Translations under genes and position numbers: made by a program
Notes under the pieces: model-generated
What the model was told of the DNA's origin: nothing
The model's input: the letters and a program-made list of their open reading frames with translations, nothing else
Databases searched by the model: none
Shown here: positions 8,041 to 17,531 of the stretch, one piece after another
Numbering within the stretch: the stretch's first letter is position 1
How the letters are laid out: every line of letters begins with the position of its first letter
Source: Desulfuromonas sp.
Lineage (GTDB): Bacteria; Desulfobacterota; Desulfuromonadia; Desulfuromonadales; Desulfuromonadaceae
Length of the DNA stretch: 36,941 bases
Reading direction: 5' to 3'
Assembly (NCBI GenBank): GCA_028685815.1
Contig: JAQUDG010000012.1
Coordinates: forward strand, 1 to 36,941

Positions 8041-9512
8041 TAAGCAAGTACAGGTCTAAGGAAATCCATGCGGGGACTAACGCAGGGGCGGAGGGGGTAA
8101 GGCGGGGCGTAATACTGTCTGCGATATCGACTTTAGTGCTTGCTTGTGCGCTGGCTGGTTGCGCCGTGGGACCCAACTATCGGACTCCGCAACCCGATGT
8201 CCCTGCGCAGTGGAACGCTGCGACTGATATCCGTCCCCTCGATGCGCTGGTGCTGGCGCAGTGGTGGAAGCAGTTCAACGATCCGCTACTTAATGAGCTG
8301 GTAACCGACGCGCTGGCGGCCAATCTTGATTTGGCTACTGCCCGCGCGCAGTTGCGTGAGGCACGCGCACGCCGCGATATGAGTGGAGCGCGACTCGGAC
8401 CAGCGCTAGATGCGTCGCTGACCGGTACCTCCAGCAAGCCGAGCGGAAGTGAGTCTACGCGCAAATTGTTCAGCGCCGGCTTTGACGCGAGCTGGGAACC
8501 AGATATTTTTGGGGGTGTACGTCGTGGGGTGGAAGCAGCCAGTGCTGATGTTGATGCCAGCACCGAGAGTCTGCGCGATACACGCGTGTCGCTGGCTGCC
8601 GAAGTGGTGCTTAACTATGTAGATCTGCGCACCACTGAACAGCGTCTAGTCCTGACCGAGGCGAGCATTGCCGCACGCAGCGAGAGCTACGAACTCACCC
8701 AGTGGCGCGCGCAGGCGGGGCTAGTCTCCGAACTCGATGTCGCCCAAGCGCGCACTGAACTGGAGAGCGCCCGCGCGGCATTGCCGGCGTTGCGCGCCGC
8801 CATAACCGGAGCACAAAATCGTCTCGCGGTATTGTTGGGACGTTCTCCCGGCGAATTGCAGGCGCGCTTGATCGCTACTCGCACCGTTCCACCCACCGTA
8901 CCGCTTGCCGCGCGGGAGACCGCCGTCGGCATTCCAGCTGCTGTGTTACACATGCGCCCAGACGTGCGCACCGCCGAACGCCGTCTTGCGGCCCAAACTG
9001 CGCGCCTAGGTGAAGCCGAAGCGGCGCGCTACCCGAGCTTCAGATTGTCCGGTTCGATCGGCTTGGAGGCGCTTACCTTCTCTCGTCTCGGCGACGGCGG
9101 CGCAGATACACGTTCACTCCTTGGGGGCGTCACCGCGCCGATCTTCCATTCTGGTAGTATAATCGCTAACATTGAGGTGCAGAACGCGCTGCTCGAACAA
9201 GCCCGCTTGGCTTACGAGTCGACGGTGCTTACGGCGCTTGAAGATGTCGAAAACGCACTTGATGGCGTGGTTAACGCCGATCAACGTCGAGCCCAGCTCG
9301 CGCTGGCGACCAGTGCGGCGCGCGTAACCCTCACCATCGCAGAACATCGCTACGCCAGTGGGCTGATAGATTTTCTTGCGGTACTCGACAGTCAACGCAC
9401 CCTGCTCAACCTCGAAGATCAGCTTGCTAGCAGTACTGGTGATCTTGCCACTGCCCAAATCAAGCTCTACAAGGCTCTTGGCGGGGGCTGGTCACCTACT
9501 GAAGAAGTCTAA
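7968..9512 (+). CDS. outer-membrane efflux lipoprotein, NodT/OprM family
   Basis: This is the trimeric outer-membrane channel for the MacA/MacB-type pump encoded next. After a hydrophobic stretch, LAGC-AVGPNY carries the lipobox (Cys65 in the 514-residue frame), and GPNYxxP is the usual first mature motif of NodT/OprM lipoproteins. Two outer-membrane-efflux repeats follow, each rich in long alpha-helices with ARAxLREARA- and LExxRAALPAL-type sequence. The start is uncertain. GTG 7968 lies only 16 bases after the predicted transcript start, lacks a clear ribosome site and gives an unusually long pre-lipobox segment. No in-frame ATG exists, and a CTG at 8116 would give a short signal peptide. 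The C-terminus is complete. Confidence 0.88.
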   Translation: MLRASICDAEGWINLDLKAPINCLISKYRSKEIHAGTNAGAEGVRRGVILSAISTLVLACALAGCAVGPNYRTPQPDVPAQWNAATDIRPLDALVLAQWWKQFNDPLLNELVTDALAANLDLATARAQLREARARRDMSGARLGPALDASLTGTSSKPSGSESTRKLFSAGFDASWEPDIFGGVRRGVEAASADVDASTESLRDTRVSLAAEVVLNYVDLRTTEQRLVLTEASIAARSESYELTQWRAQAGLVSELDVAQARTELESARAALPALRAAITGAQNRLAVLLGRSPGELQARLIATRTVPPTVPLAARETAVGIPAAVLHMRPDVRTAERRLAAQTARLGEAEAARYPSFRLSGSIGLEALTFSRLGDGGADTRSLLGGVTAPIFHSGSIIANIEVQNALLEQARLAYESTVLTALEDVENALDGVVNADQRRAQLALATSAARVTLTIAEHRYASGLIDFLAVLDSQRTLLNLEDQLASSTGDLATAQIKLYKALGGGWSPTEEV

Positions 9513-9552
9513 ACCAGCAGCTAAGTTGCGGGACAAATCGCAGGAGTGTTGC

Positions 9553-9702
9553 ATGAACCACCCAGTTTATACAGCGTACGTAATGCTCAGTATTTCCACG
9601 CCAGCGAAACGTCATCTTGGATGTGAAGCAGCTGCAGCCTGCGCGCTTACGCATATCCTTCTGGGTAACACCGTAGTGAATGAGAGTTGTCAGTATGAGT
9701 AA
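9553..9702 (+). CDS. possible 49-residue hypothetical protein between efflux genes
   Basis: ATG 9553 follows CAGGAG at 8 bases spacing, and the frame ends at TAA 9700-9702, overlapping the first codons of the adaptor gene (ATG 9695). The overlap would allow translational coupling. The predicted product has no membrane helix, motif or family that I recognise, and its composition is not distinctive. It may instead be untranslated spacer. Confidence 0.25.
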   Translation: MNHPVYTAYVMLSISTPAKRHLGCEAAAACALTHILLGNTVVNESCQYE

Positions 9703-11023
9703 AAACATCCACACCAATACCGAAACTAGTGCACAAGCAGGTAAGCAAGCTAGCACCCAGGCCGGGATGGGAGATCTTGAAGCAATCCTCGCCACGCAGG
9801 GTGGTGGCGGTGGCTTTCTGCGCCGCTGGCGTCTACCGCTGATCCTGGTGGTGATTGTGCTGGTGGGGACCTATTTTCTGTTTGGCAGCGACAAAGACGC
9901 TGGCAGAGTACAGTACCTCGCCACCAAGGTGACCACCGATAATCTGGTGGTTAAGGTCTCGGCAACGGGTCAGCTTGAGCCTACCAACCAAGTTAACGTT
10001 GGTAGTGAGATGTCCGGCACGGTTGAGACGGTGTTTGTAGATGACGACGACCGCGTGACCAAGGGGCAGGTGCTGGCCGTACTCGAGCTGGCTAAATTTA
10101 AGGATGCTGTAGCCAGATCGCAGGCGACCGTTGGCGTTGCGCAGGCAAGTGTAGCGCAGGCGCAGGCGACGGTAAAAGAGGCGCGTGCACGTATCGAGCG
10201 TTATCGTGAGGTGGCGCATTTGTCGGGCGGGAAAGTGCCATCGAAGACCGAAATGGACGCCGCTGAGGCTGAACTTGCGCGTGCCGAGGCCAATGTGACG
10301 AGCGCGCAGGCGAGCGTAGCTCAGGCCGAAGCTGCGCTGCGCAGTGACGAGACCGACCTAACGAAGGCACATATCCGCTCCCCCATCAATGGAGTGGTGT
10401 TGGAACGCGCGGTTGATCCAGGTCAGACCGTTGCCGCCTCGCTGCAAGCCGTGACCTTGTTTACTCTAGCCGAGGATCTCTCCAAAATGGAACTGAAGGT
10501 AGACGTAGACGAGGCCGATGTTGGTCAGGTCAAGGCGGGGCTACCAGCTAACTTTACCGTTGACGCTTGGCCGGGACGGCGCTTCGAGGCGCAGATTACG
10601 CGGGTGGGCTACAATGCTATCAACACCGACGGCGTCATCTCCTATCCTGGAGTGCTGCAGGTGGATAACTCCGATCTCAGTCTGCGCCCCGGTATGACTG
10701 GCACCGCCGAAATCACCACGCTTACCCACGAGAACGCGTTATTGGTGCCTAACGCCGCGTTGCGCTTCAGTCCGCCAGAGGCAGCACCGACTAAGAAAAC
10801 CAATCGAGGGCTCTTTGGCTCGATGATGATGCGCCCTTCGAGCAGAACTATACCTGAGCCAACCGCCGCAGATGGCAGTCGGCGTATATGGGTGTTGCGC
10901 GATGGGCAGGCAGTACCATTGAAGATAAAGATTGGTGCCACCAATGGTCGAGTCACCGAAATTGTCGAGGGTGAGTTGGAGGCCGGTATGGAAGTCATCA
11001 CCGAGATCGCGAGCAACAAGTGA
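9695..11023 (+). CDS. macA: periplasmic adaptor of a MacAB-type efflux pump
   Basis: The membrane-fusion protein links the inner-membrane ABC transporter with the outer-membrane channel. A cytoplasmic N-terminal tail is followed by one membrane helix (LPLILVVIVLVGTYFLF). Then come a lipoyl half-domain (VKVSATGQLEPTNQVNVGS), a long alpha-helical hairpin with repeated VAQAQA/ASVAQAEA heptads, the second lipoyl half (RSPINGVVLERAVDPGQTVA) and a beta-barrel. The DPGQTVA segment is typical of MacA. Compared with classical MacA the N-terminal tail is long. ATG 9695 is preferred over ATG 9680 because GAGAG lies about 9 bases upstream, but this is not decisive. Its stop overlaps the next start (TGATG), so the genes are coupled. 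Confidence 0.88.
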   Translation: MSKNIHTNTETSAQAGKQASTQAGMGDLEAILATQGGGGGFLRRWRLPLILVVIVLVGTYFLFGSDKDAGRVQYLATKVTTDNLVVKVSATGQLEPTNQVNVGSEMSGTVETVFVDDDDRVTKGQVLAVLELAKFKDAVARSQATVGVAQASVAQAQATVKEARARIERYREVAHLSGGKVPSKTEMDAAEAELARAEANVTSAQASVAQAEAALRSDETDLTKAHIRSPINGVVLERAVDPGQTVAASLQAVTLFTLAEDLSKMELKVDVDEADVGQVKAGLPANFTVDAWPGRRFEAQITRVGYNAINTDGVISYPGVLQVDNSDLSLRPGMTGTAEITTLTHENALLVPNAALRFSPPEAAPTKKTNRGLFGSMMMRPSSRTIPEPTAADGSRRIWVLRDGQAVPLKIKIGATNGRVTEIVEGELEAGMEVITEIASNK

Positions 11024-11733
11024 TGAGCGGGAATGCGCCACTGATCCGTCTGGCCGATATCACCAAGACCTACGGTGCGGGGCAGGCCGCGTTTAAGGCG
11101 CTGCGTGGCATCGACCTAGAGGTTGCGCGGGGTGAGTTTGTCGCGGTGATGGGTCCGAGCGGTTCAGGTAAATCTACCGCCATGAATATCCTCGGGTGTC
11201 TGGATATCCCGACCAGCGGTCATTACACCTTTCAGGGTGTTCACGTCGAAAAATTATCGAGGGATCAGCGCGCGTTGCTCCGGCGAAATTTCATTGGCTT
11301 CGTGTTTCAGGGCTTTAATCTGCTGGCGCGCACCACCGCGCTAGAAAATGTCGAACTGCCGTTGATCTATCGCGGGACTCCGACCGCTGTTCGCCATGCC
11401 GCGGCGCGTGCGGCACTGAAACAGGTTGGGCTGGAGGGCTGGGAAGACCATACTCCTGGCGAACTCTCTGGCGGCCAACAGCAGCGCGTGGCTATTGCGC
11501 GCGCCATCGTCACCAACCCCATCGTGCTTCTTGCCGACGAGCCCACCGGCAATCTTGATAGCCACACTAGTCTGGAAGTTATGGAATTAATTAGCCACCT
11601 CAACCGCGACAATGGCATCACCGTGCTGATGGTCACCCACGAGCCTGAGATGGCCGCCTACGCCCGCCGTATCATACATTTTGCCGATGGTCAGGTGGAC
11701 AACGATGCGTGGCAACAACAGGAGCGCGCCTGA
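11023..11733 (+). CDS. macB: MacB-type ABC transporter ATPase subunit
   Basis: The 236-residue ATPase powers the MacAB-type exporter. The Walker A motif GPSGSGKS is at 44-51. The Q-loop is in FVFQGFNLL, the ABC signature is [14 protein letters not shown] and Walker B is [14 protein letters not shown], followed by the switch histidine in VTHEPE. It belongs to the LolD/MacB class. In E. coli MacB the ATPase and permease are fused in one protein; here they are separate genes that overlap at TGATG, as in many other genomes. ATG 11023 overlaps the adaptor stop by one base. A GTG three bases earlier is also in frame. Confidence 0.92.
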   Translation: MSGNAPLIRLADITKTYGAGQAAFKALRGIDLEVARGEFVAVMGPSGSGKSTAMNILGCLDIPTSGHYTFQGVHVEKLSRDQRALLRRNFIGFVFQGFNLLARTTALENVELPLIYRGTPTAVRHAAARAALKQVGLEGWEDHTPGELSGGQQQRVAIARAIVTNPIVLLADEPTGNLDSHTSLEVMELISHLNRDNGITVLMVTHEPEMAAYARRIIHFADGQVDNDAWQQQERA

Positions 11734-12935
11734 TGCTGTGGAGTACTCTGATGCTGGCGTTACGAGCCATTCGCCGCAACCTGATGCGTTCATTCCTCAC
11801 CATCCTTGGGGTGGTGATCGGGGTGGCTGCGGTGATTACGATGGTGACGCTGGGGAACGGTGCGACCAAATCGGTTTCCGACCAGATCTCGAGTATGGGC
11901 AGCAATCTGCTGATGGCGCGGCCGGGGCAGCGCTTCGGGCCCGGTGGGGCGGCAGCACCCCGCTTCAAGCTCGCGGATGTTGAGGCAGTTCGTGCCCAGA
12001 TCAGCGGGGTAGCGGCCGTGGCTCCGGTGGTGGGCAGTGCGGCCACTGCGGTATATCAAGCGAATAATTGGTCTACCTCGATCACCGGTACCACCAACGA
12101 GTATTTTATGGCGGGGAACTGGGAGATCGCCAACGGGCGAGAATTCAGCGAAGCTGAGGAACGCTCCGGCAAGGCCGTGTGTGTGATCGGTGATAGTGTC
12201 CGTGATAAACTTTTCGGGCAGCAGAATCCCGTGGGTGCAGAGATCCGCATTAAACAGTTCTCTTGCGAGGTGATTGGTCTGCTGAAGGCGAAGGGCCAAT
12301 CGGCGATGGGCTCTGATCAGGATGATACCGTGATCATGCCGCTGCGCACGGTGCAGCGCCGTCTTGCGGGTAATCTGGATATAAATATGATTATGGTGTC
12401 GGTCGCTGCAAGCGCTTCGATTGATGCCGTTAAGCAGCAGATCGAATTGCTGTTGCGTGAGCGCCGCCACCTCTCAGATTTAGAAGAGGACGATTTCCGC
12501 GTGCTGGATACCCGGCAGATTGCCGACGCCCTTACCGGCACTACCCGCATTCTCACCTTGCTTCTAGGTGCGGTGGCGGCGGTGAGTCTGCTAGTGGGAG
12601 GCATCGGTATTATGAACATCATGCTGGTCTCGGTCACAGAGCGGACCCGCGAGATCGGTATCCGCCTAGCGATCGGCGCGCTCGAACGTGAGGTGTTGCT
12701 GCAGTTTCTTATTGAGGCGGTGGCACTGTCGAGCCTGGGTGGGCTAATCGGTATTGTACTGGCTGCTGGCGCATCCATCTTTTTAGCGGGACTGATGTCG
12801 GTACCGTATATCTTCGATCCAGCCATCAACCTGCTCTCTTTCGTGTTCTCTGCGGCTATCGGTGTAATCTTCGGCTACTTCCCCGCCCGGCGCGCCGCGC
12901 GCCTCGATCCCATCGAAGCCTTACGCCACGAGTAG
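11733..12935 (+). CDS. macB: MacB-type ABC transporter permease
   Basis: This 400-residue permease has the MacB/FtsX layout. One membrane helix near the N-terminus ([18 protein letters not shown]) precedes a large periplasmic MacB domain (about residues 45-255). Three C-terminal helices follow, starting at [20 protein letters not shown]. The stretch [15 protein letters not shown] is the cytoplasmic coupling region that touches the ATPase. The end [16 protein letters not shown] is a hallmark of the family. ATG 11733 is chosen because CAGGAG lies 8 bases upstream and the start overlaps the ATPase stop; an earlier in-frame GTG (11709) lacks a site. It is the last gene of the four-gene pump operon. 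Substrates cannot be predicted: macrolides, peptides and lipopeptides are all known for relatives. Confidence 0.9.
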   Translation: MLWSTLMLALRAIRRNLMRSFLTILGVVIGVAAVITMVTLGNGATKSVSDQISSMGSNLLMARPGQRFGPGGAAAPRFKLADVEAVRAQISGVAAVAPVVGSAATAVYQANNWSTSITGTTNEYFMAGNWEIANGREFSEAEERSGKAVCVIGDSVRDKLFGQQNPVGAEIRIKQFSCEVIGLLKAKGQSAMGSDQDDTVIMPLRTVQRRLAGNLDINMIMVSVAASASIDAVKQQIELLLRERRHLSDLEEDDFRVLDTRQIADALTGTTRILTLLLGAVAAVSLLVGGIGIMNIMLVSVTERTREIGIRLAIGALEREVLLQFLIEAVALSSLGGLIGIVLAAGASIFLAGLMSVPYIFDPAINLLSFVFSAAIGVIFGYFPARRAARLDPIEALRHE

Positions 12936-12947
12936 GCGACAGGCCAC

Positions 12948-13033
12948 GTCATCCTGAACTCGATTTAGGATCCTCTCAAAAGGGAGGCTCCGGTGCTAGA
13001 ACCGTCATTGCGGGTCAAGCCCGCAATGACGGT
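12948..13033. repeat. dispersed inverted-repeat element, copy 1; probable terminator
   Basis: The segment opens with GTCATCCTGAACTCGAT and closes with a perfect 14-base stem (13001-13014 with 13020-13033, loop TCAAG). A second copy lies at 27458-27540 with over 80% identity by eye. Small palindromic elements of this sort, with GTCATTGCGGG-type arms, are scattered in many proteobacterial genomes. Lying between the convergent pump operon and the stress-protein gene, the hairpin could end transcription from both sides, although no strong T-run follows. Confidence 0.7.
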
Positions 13034-13078
13034 ATTGTGGTAATTACATATTCTGCTGACGAGCCTTATTTGTTTACT

Positions 13079-13975
13079 TTATTCATCAAGCTTTACCTCT
13101 GTTTTAAAATCTGGGGGTTTTACCGCAAGGACTGAACAGGCCAGTTGGTCGAGGATAGCCTCAGCGGTATTGCCTATAATAAGGCCGGATATCCCCGTGC
13201 GCGCGATCGTACCCATCACCACAAGATCCACCTGCAACTTTTCCGTTAACTGTGGAATCATCTTTTTTCCCGGCCCTTTGGGCAGATGAAAGCTGGGTGA
13301 GAGGCGCTTATAGGTGTCGGCACCCAGCGTTTCCCGTAATTCTTCCCCCAGTAGATATAAACCGTTTCTGTGCGGGATATGCGTTTTCTCAACGTAGTCC
13401 GCTACCCCATCGAGCGAGGTAATGTCGCGCGACATGAGGGTTTTTTCGCCGATGGCTTCCCACGCATGGGCGATATGGAGTGAGGCCACGTTGGAAAGAG
13501 CCAGACGGCTGGCCAGGTCAAGGATTTCACGGTTGAGCTCGTGATCTTGGCCTAAAGGGTTGAGCGGGTCAAAATCGACAGCTGCCAAGATGTTGTTATA
13601 GCTTGGCGTTTCGTGTGGTTTCATGAGCCAGACTGGGCAGGGGCATTGGCGCAAGAGGTTCATATCAAAGTTGCCGAAGATTCTTTTTAGCCAGCTCGGG
13701 TTCTCTGCAGGCTTAAGCACCAGGTCGTTGGCGTTACTCATTACGGCGCGTACCACCTCGATGTGGGTGTTACTCTGCAGCATTGCAAACCGGATGTTCA
13801 GGCGCTCCTTATGCGTTTCTGCCAGCGCTTGTAGTTGCGCGTAGTGTGCATCCGCTGCAGTTGCAATGGTCAGACCCGCTTGGTTGCTTTCTGCCACTGA
13901 TACTGCGCGCGCGACGGCCCAGTCCTGATCATCGGTTGCGTCGCTGACATACAGAATGTTCTTGAATTGTTTCAT
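13079..13975 (-). CDS. universal stress protein with two tandem Usp domains (UspE-like)
   Basis: The 298-residue protein contains two Usp folds in tandem. The first begins FKNILYVSDATDD and lacks a recognisable nucleotide loop. The second begins YNNILAAVDFDP and ends with GTIARTGISGLIIGNTAE, which matches the G-x2-G-x9-G-(S/T) ATP-binding pattern. UspE-type proteins support survival under envelope, oxidative and starvation stress. ATG 13975 is preferred over GTG 13984, because the AGG ribosome site directly abuts the GTG. It is encoded just downstream of, and on the same strand as, the mechanosensitive channel, and both may be one transcript. Confidence 0.88.
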   Translation of the reverse strand: MKQFKNILYVSDATDDQDWAVARAVSVAESNQAGLTIATAADAHYAQLQALAETHKERLNIRFAMLQSNTHIEVVRAVMSNANDLVLKPAENPSWLKRIFGNFDMNLLRQCPCPVWLMKPHETPSYNNILAAVDFDPLNPLGQDHELNREILDLASRLALSNVASLHIAHAWEAIGEKTLMSRDITSLDGVADYVEKTHIPHRNGLYLLGEELRETLGADTYKRLSPSFHLPKGPGKKMIPQLTEKLQVDLVVMGTIARTGISGLIIGNTAEAILDQLACSVLAVKPPDFKTEVKLDE

Positions 13976-14024
13976 ATTATGCACCTGCGCTGATGGGGGA
14001 GATACTTCAACTTTTTCTGCGGAT

Positions 14025-15293
14025 TCACGCCGATTTTATTCCCAAACTACGTAGATCGTGCCCGGTTGGTGTTTCGTGGGCTCTAATGTCAAATTCCGAC
14101 AGAATCGCTAAAAAATGGTCAAAAATGTCGGCTTGTATCCCCTCATATTCTCCCCAGGCAGTTGTGTTGGTAAAGGCATAAATTTCCATGGGTATCCCAT
14201 CTGGACTAGATTCCAACTGCCGCACCATTAAAGTCATATATTGGTGAATGCCGGGGTGGTTTTTTAGATAAGCGATCATGTAAGCGCGTAACGTGCCGAT
14301 GTTAGTTAAGCGGCGGTTGTTTATCGGCACGGAGATGTTTTGGTCACGTTCGCTATTGTAGAGGTTCAACTCCTTGCATTTCTCCTCCAAGTAGGGGGCG
14401 AGAATGTTGATCTTCCGCAGTTGCAAGATCTCATCATCGGTCAGAAAGCGTACACTGCTGATTTCCAGATATAGGCTGCGTTTTATGCGGCGCCCCCCAG
14501 ACTCGGACATGCCGCGCCAGTTTTTGAATGAATCGGAGATGAGAGCGTAGGTTGGGATGGTGGTGATGGTTTTGTCCCAATTGCGCACCTTGACTGTAGT
14601 CAGGCTGATGTCGATGACGTCGCCATCGGCGCCAAACTTTGGCATCTCCAGCCAGTCATCTACGGCAAGCATATTATTTGCCGACAGCTGAATCCCAGCT
14701 ACCAAGCCAAGAATTGGATCTTTAAACACCAGCATCATTACCGCTGAAATAGCACCCAGACCACTGAGGAGTAACAGTGGTGATTTGCCCATGAGGATGG
14801 AAATAATCAGCAGGCCGATTAGAAATGCGATTATAAGTTTAATGCTTTGTACTATGCCCCGCAGGGGGAAGTGCCGCATGGTGGGCGAGCGGCGTAAGAT
14901 ATCCTGGAGCATATCAAGCATGGAGAATATCGACAACGTGCCAAAAATCAGGATCCAAACACTCGTTGCGATTTCAATCGTCTTCACTAGGGTTGATCCA
15001 CTATCAAGCAAGAGTTTTGCCTGACTTTGAATGATGATCCCCTGTAACGTAAGCGCAAGGCGTTTAAAGAGGTTACGCTCAAATAATGCCCTCTGCCATA
15101 TCCAGCGTGAGGCCGTCGCCCGGCTCCTTGCCCACTTGAGTAACAGGCGGTGGAGGATAAAGTGGACCGCGAGTGAAAAGGCGGCAATCCACAGCAACGC
15201 GATAGCGACAAATATCCAGTCGGCATACTCCGGGATGTTCGCGTTCAGCCACTTAAGGATGTAGTCTTTTAAATAATTTTGGGTTTTTTCCAT
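14025..15293 (-). CDS. ybdG: miniconductance mechanosensitive channel, MscS family, YbdG type
   Basis: The 422-residue protein aligns along its length with E. coli YbdG. Shared blocks include RLALTLQGII, GLGAISAVMMLVFKDPIL (pore region), SANNMLAVDDWLEMPKFG, an ID-SLTTVKVRNWDKTITT block, SDSFKNWRGMSESGGRR and a C-terminal EIYAFTNTTAWGEYE block. Several N-terminal membrane helices lead to the MscS pore helix and the cytoplasmic beta and alpha/beta cage. Such channels open on sudden membrane tension and release solutes after a drop in osmolarity. It sits between an antiporter gene and a stress-protein gene on the same strand, which suggests an osmotic/ionic stress group. Confidence 0.95.
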   Translation of the reverse strand: MEKTQNYLKDYILKWLNANIPEYADWIFVAIALLWIAAFSLAVHFILHRLLLKWARSRATASRWIWQRALFERNLFKRLALTLQGIIIQSQAKLLLDSGSTLVKTIEIATSVWILIFGTLSIFSMLDMLQDILRRSPTMRHFPLRGIVQSIKLIIAFLIGLLIISILMGKSPLLLLSGLGAISAVMMLVFKDPILGLVAGIQLSANNMLAVDDWLEMPKFGADGDVIDISLTTVKVRNWDKTITTIPTYALISDSFKNWRGMSESGGRRIKRSLYLEISSVRFLTDDEILQLRKINILAPYLEEKCKELNLYNSERDQNISVPINNRRLTNIGTLRAYMIAYLKNHPGIHQYMTLMVRQLESSPDGIPMEIYAFTNTTAWGEYEGIQADIFDHFLAILSEFDIRAHETPTGHDLRSLGIKSA

Positions 15294-15400
15294 TTTACTC
15301 TCTTAAGGTTGACTCGGGTTATCAGTTGCTGCTTAAGGTGCCATTGCCTCATCTCAATCTCAGGCGTGCCAGCCCGATTCCATCCATCTAACCAGACTGC

Positions 15401-16864
15401 CTAAGCAGGTATTTTTTCGGCAAGTGCACCAAGCAGAACCGTACGCACGGTCTCTTGGTCTTTGGCATGTACCAGTATCGTCACCTGATCCCAGCCCTGC
15501 AGGTGCGTTGACCCTTTGGGTATCACCAACTCGTTTTCCCGCGTTATGAGGATGATTACAGAACCAGCGGGGAGCTGTAATTCAGCGATGGTGGGGCCGA
15601 CAATGCCTTGAGGGCCGGGGAGATTCACCACGATCAAATCGAAGTCGCTTTCGGCCATGGTAACAAGTTCTAGGTTGAACAGGGGGCGTGGCCGTGCGGG
15701 CACCGTGAGGTTGAGCCAGCGCGCCAGCAAGCCCAGCGTGGAGCCTTGGACCGCGATGGACAGCAAGACCGCAAAGAAGACGAGGTTGAAGATATCCTGC
15801 CCTATGCCAATCCCGGCAGCAGCTGGATAGGTGGCCAGAACGATGGGGACCGAACCGCGTAGGCCAGCCCAGGCGATGAAGATTTTGTCCCGCATCCCGA
15901 TGCGCATACCTATGGTGCCGATCAATACGGCAAAGGGGCGGGCGACAAAAGTCAGCGCACAAAACAGCAGAATTCCCTCTAGCCAGAGATCGGCCCAATG
16001 ATGCGGGAATACCTGAAGCCCGAGCAAGGCAAACATGCTGATATTGGCTACGGTAGAAAGGGCAGATGAAAAATTGCCTACCCCCTGTTTGTAGACGAAA
16101 GGGCTGTTGCCCATCACGTAGCCTGCAACAAATACCGCCAACATCCCGCTGGCGTGCACCATTTCAGCCAGTCCGTAGATCAGCAGGATGATTCCCAGCG
16201 AAAATACATAATACAGGCCACGGTCTTGTGGATTTAAGCGATTGAACAACCACAGCGCCCCGCGAGTCAGGCACCAGCCGATTATCGGCGCGGTGGCAAA
16301 TTTCCACACAAAGAGTGCGGCTGTGGGTGCCCAGTCAGAGTGACCGGATGAGACCACCTCAATCACGGCCAAGGTGAGCAAGATCGCCATGGGGTCGTTG
16401 GCGGCGCTTTCGATCTCGATGGTAGAGGAGAGCTTCGGCGGCAGTGATTGGCGGCGCAGGATCGACATTATTGCAGCTGCATCGGTGGATGAAATTATCG
16501 CAGAGAGCAAGAGCGACTTAGGAAAAGACCAGTCGAAGACGCCATATAGAACCGTAAAAGTTCCCAGTGCGGTCAGGACTACACCCCAGGTGGCTAGGCC
16601 CCCCGCGCGCAGGGCCACCGCTTCAAAATCGATGCGTCTGGTGGCGAAACCACCGTGAAACAGAATGAACACCAGGGCAAGATTAGCGACCTGATTGGTC
16701 AGGGTAATATCATCGAAATGCCAGAGATTCAGAACATCACTGCCAAAGAGGATTCCCGCAGCGAGGGCAACCAATATGACGGGGATACTCCAGCGATCCA
16801 GCCAGACCGAAGCCAGGACAATCGCGATTAGGAGTGCGGGCCCAATAACATAGACAACATCCAT
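15401..16864 (-). CDS. cation/proton antiporter, CPA1 family, with C-terminal TrkA-C type domain
   Basis: This 487-residue antiporter has about twelve membrane helices followed by a soluble regulatory region from about residue 400. The ion-site residues of the family are visible: Asp128 in SSTDAAAI and Asn156-Asp157 in ESAANDP. The soluble tail (DFDLIVVNLPGP..., LPAGSVIILITRENELVIP) resembles the TrkA-C ligand-sensing domain of NhaP2/CvrA-type K+/H+ antiporters, suggesting K+ (or Na+) for H+ exchange with allosteric control. The start ATG 16864 has only a weak GAG upstream. The gene precedes the mechanosensitive channel by 107 bases on the same strand. K+ rather than Na+ specificity is an inference. 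Confidence 0.88.
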   Translation of the reverse strand: MDVVYVIGPALLIAIVLASVWLDRWSIPVILVALAAGILFGSDVLNLWHFDDITLTNQVANLALVFILFHGGFATRRIDFEAVALRAGGLATWGVVLTALGTFTVLYGVFDWSFPKSLLLSAIISSTDAAAIMSILRRQSLPPKLSSTIEIESAANDPMAILLTLAVIEVVSSGHSDWAPTAALFVWKFATAPIIGWCLTRGALWLFNRLNPQDRGLYYVFSLGIILLIYGLAEMVHASGMLAVFVAGYVMGNSPFVYKQGVGNFSSALSTVANISMFALLGLQVFPHHWADLWLEGILLFCALTFVARPFAVLIGTIGMRIGMRDKIFIAWAGLRGSVPIVLATYPAAAGIGIGQDIFNLVFFAVLLSIAVQGSTLGLLARWLNLTVPARPRPLFNLELVTMAESDFDLIVVNLPGPQGIVGPTIAELQLPAGSVIILITRENELVIPKGSTHLQGWDQVTILVHAKDQETVRTVLLGALAEKIPA

Positions 16865-17531
16865 AATTTACTCAATCTGTCCGTCAAACAAGAACGTTTT
16901 TATTTTTTGAAATTTACCAGCACATCCGTACCAATTTGATCTCTTTAAAATTAATAATTCGAGTTCTTGTAAACCCCTGAATTTATTCCGAAGGTTAAAA
17001 AGTGCTCCTGAGAGATGGTTTCGAACTAAAAAAATATACCGAGCCAAGGCTTTAATATTCAATCCGGTGAAAACATCGCTTGAAAGTGGCAGAGCGCCCC
17101 GCCATTATGCCATATTTCGGCACAACCTGGGGCTTTAGCTTGGCGCTGTATAGTACCAGTAAATATTAAAATATCAACAGCGCCCCGCCTGAGTTCAGCT
17201 TGGTTGCTTGGCATTGCGGCTCTAACACTATTCGGTGCGGTTTGCTTCGATGCGGTTTTGCGCATAACATTGGCAAGCTGTAAGTAGCTGAAATCACACT
17301 AGGGTTTTACGCGTGGCCACCGTTTTGATTCTTTGGTATAATTATCAGTTACGCTCAAAGAGGCGTGAAGACACGTTGTTATCCTATCGGCGTGAGGCTT
17401 CAGCTGTGCGCTGGTGCGAGTTGGACCGATAAAACTCAATCATGATCACACCAATTTGGTTAGGTGCGGCCTTGTCGAATATCTTGCTGAAAACTTCGGC
17501 CAGAATTGTGATCCTATGCGGAGATTGAAAC
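16865..17531. other. 667-base intergenic region with short repeats
   Basis: No convincing gene is present. Two short minus-strand frames (16868-17062 and 17059-17265) lack ribosome sites and known domains. The motif AGCGCCCCGCC occurs twice (17093-17103 and 17179-17189), 86 bases apart. GGCGCTGT at 17141-17148 pairs with ACAGCGCC at 17178-17185. These look like pieces of a small repetitive element. The right third holds the yrbL promoter region, where no clear -35/-10 could be fixed. Confidence 0.4.

Noticed and set aside
15582-15998. 138-residue alternate frame inside the antiporter gene
   Set aside because: It is an out-of-frame shadow of the antiporter, rich in Arg/His/Pro as expected for a shifted frame of a GC-rich gene.
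17059-17265. Minus-strand frame with a gene-cassette-like look (possible integron attC site)
   Set aside because: GTTAGAG and GTTATGC motifs occur, but no paired core sites with the expected symmetric hairpin could be built, and no integrase or cassettes are nearby.
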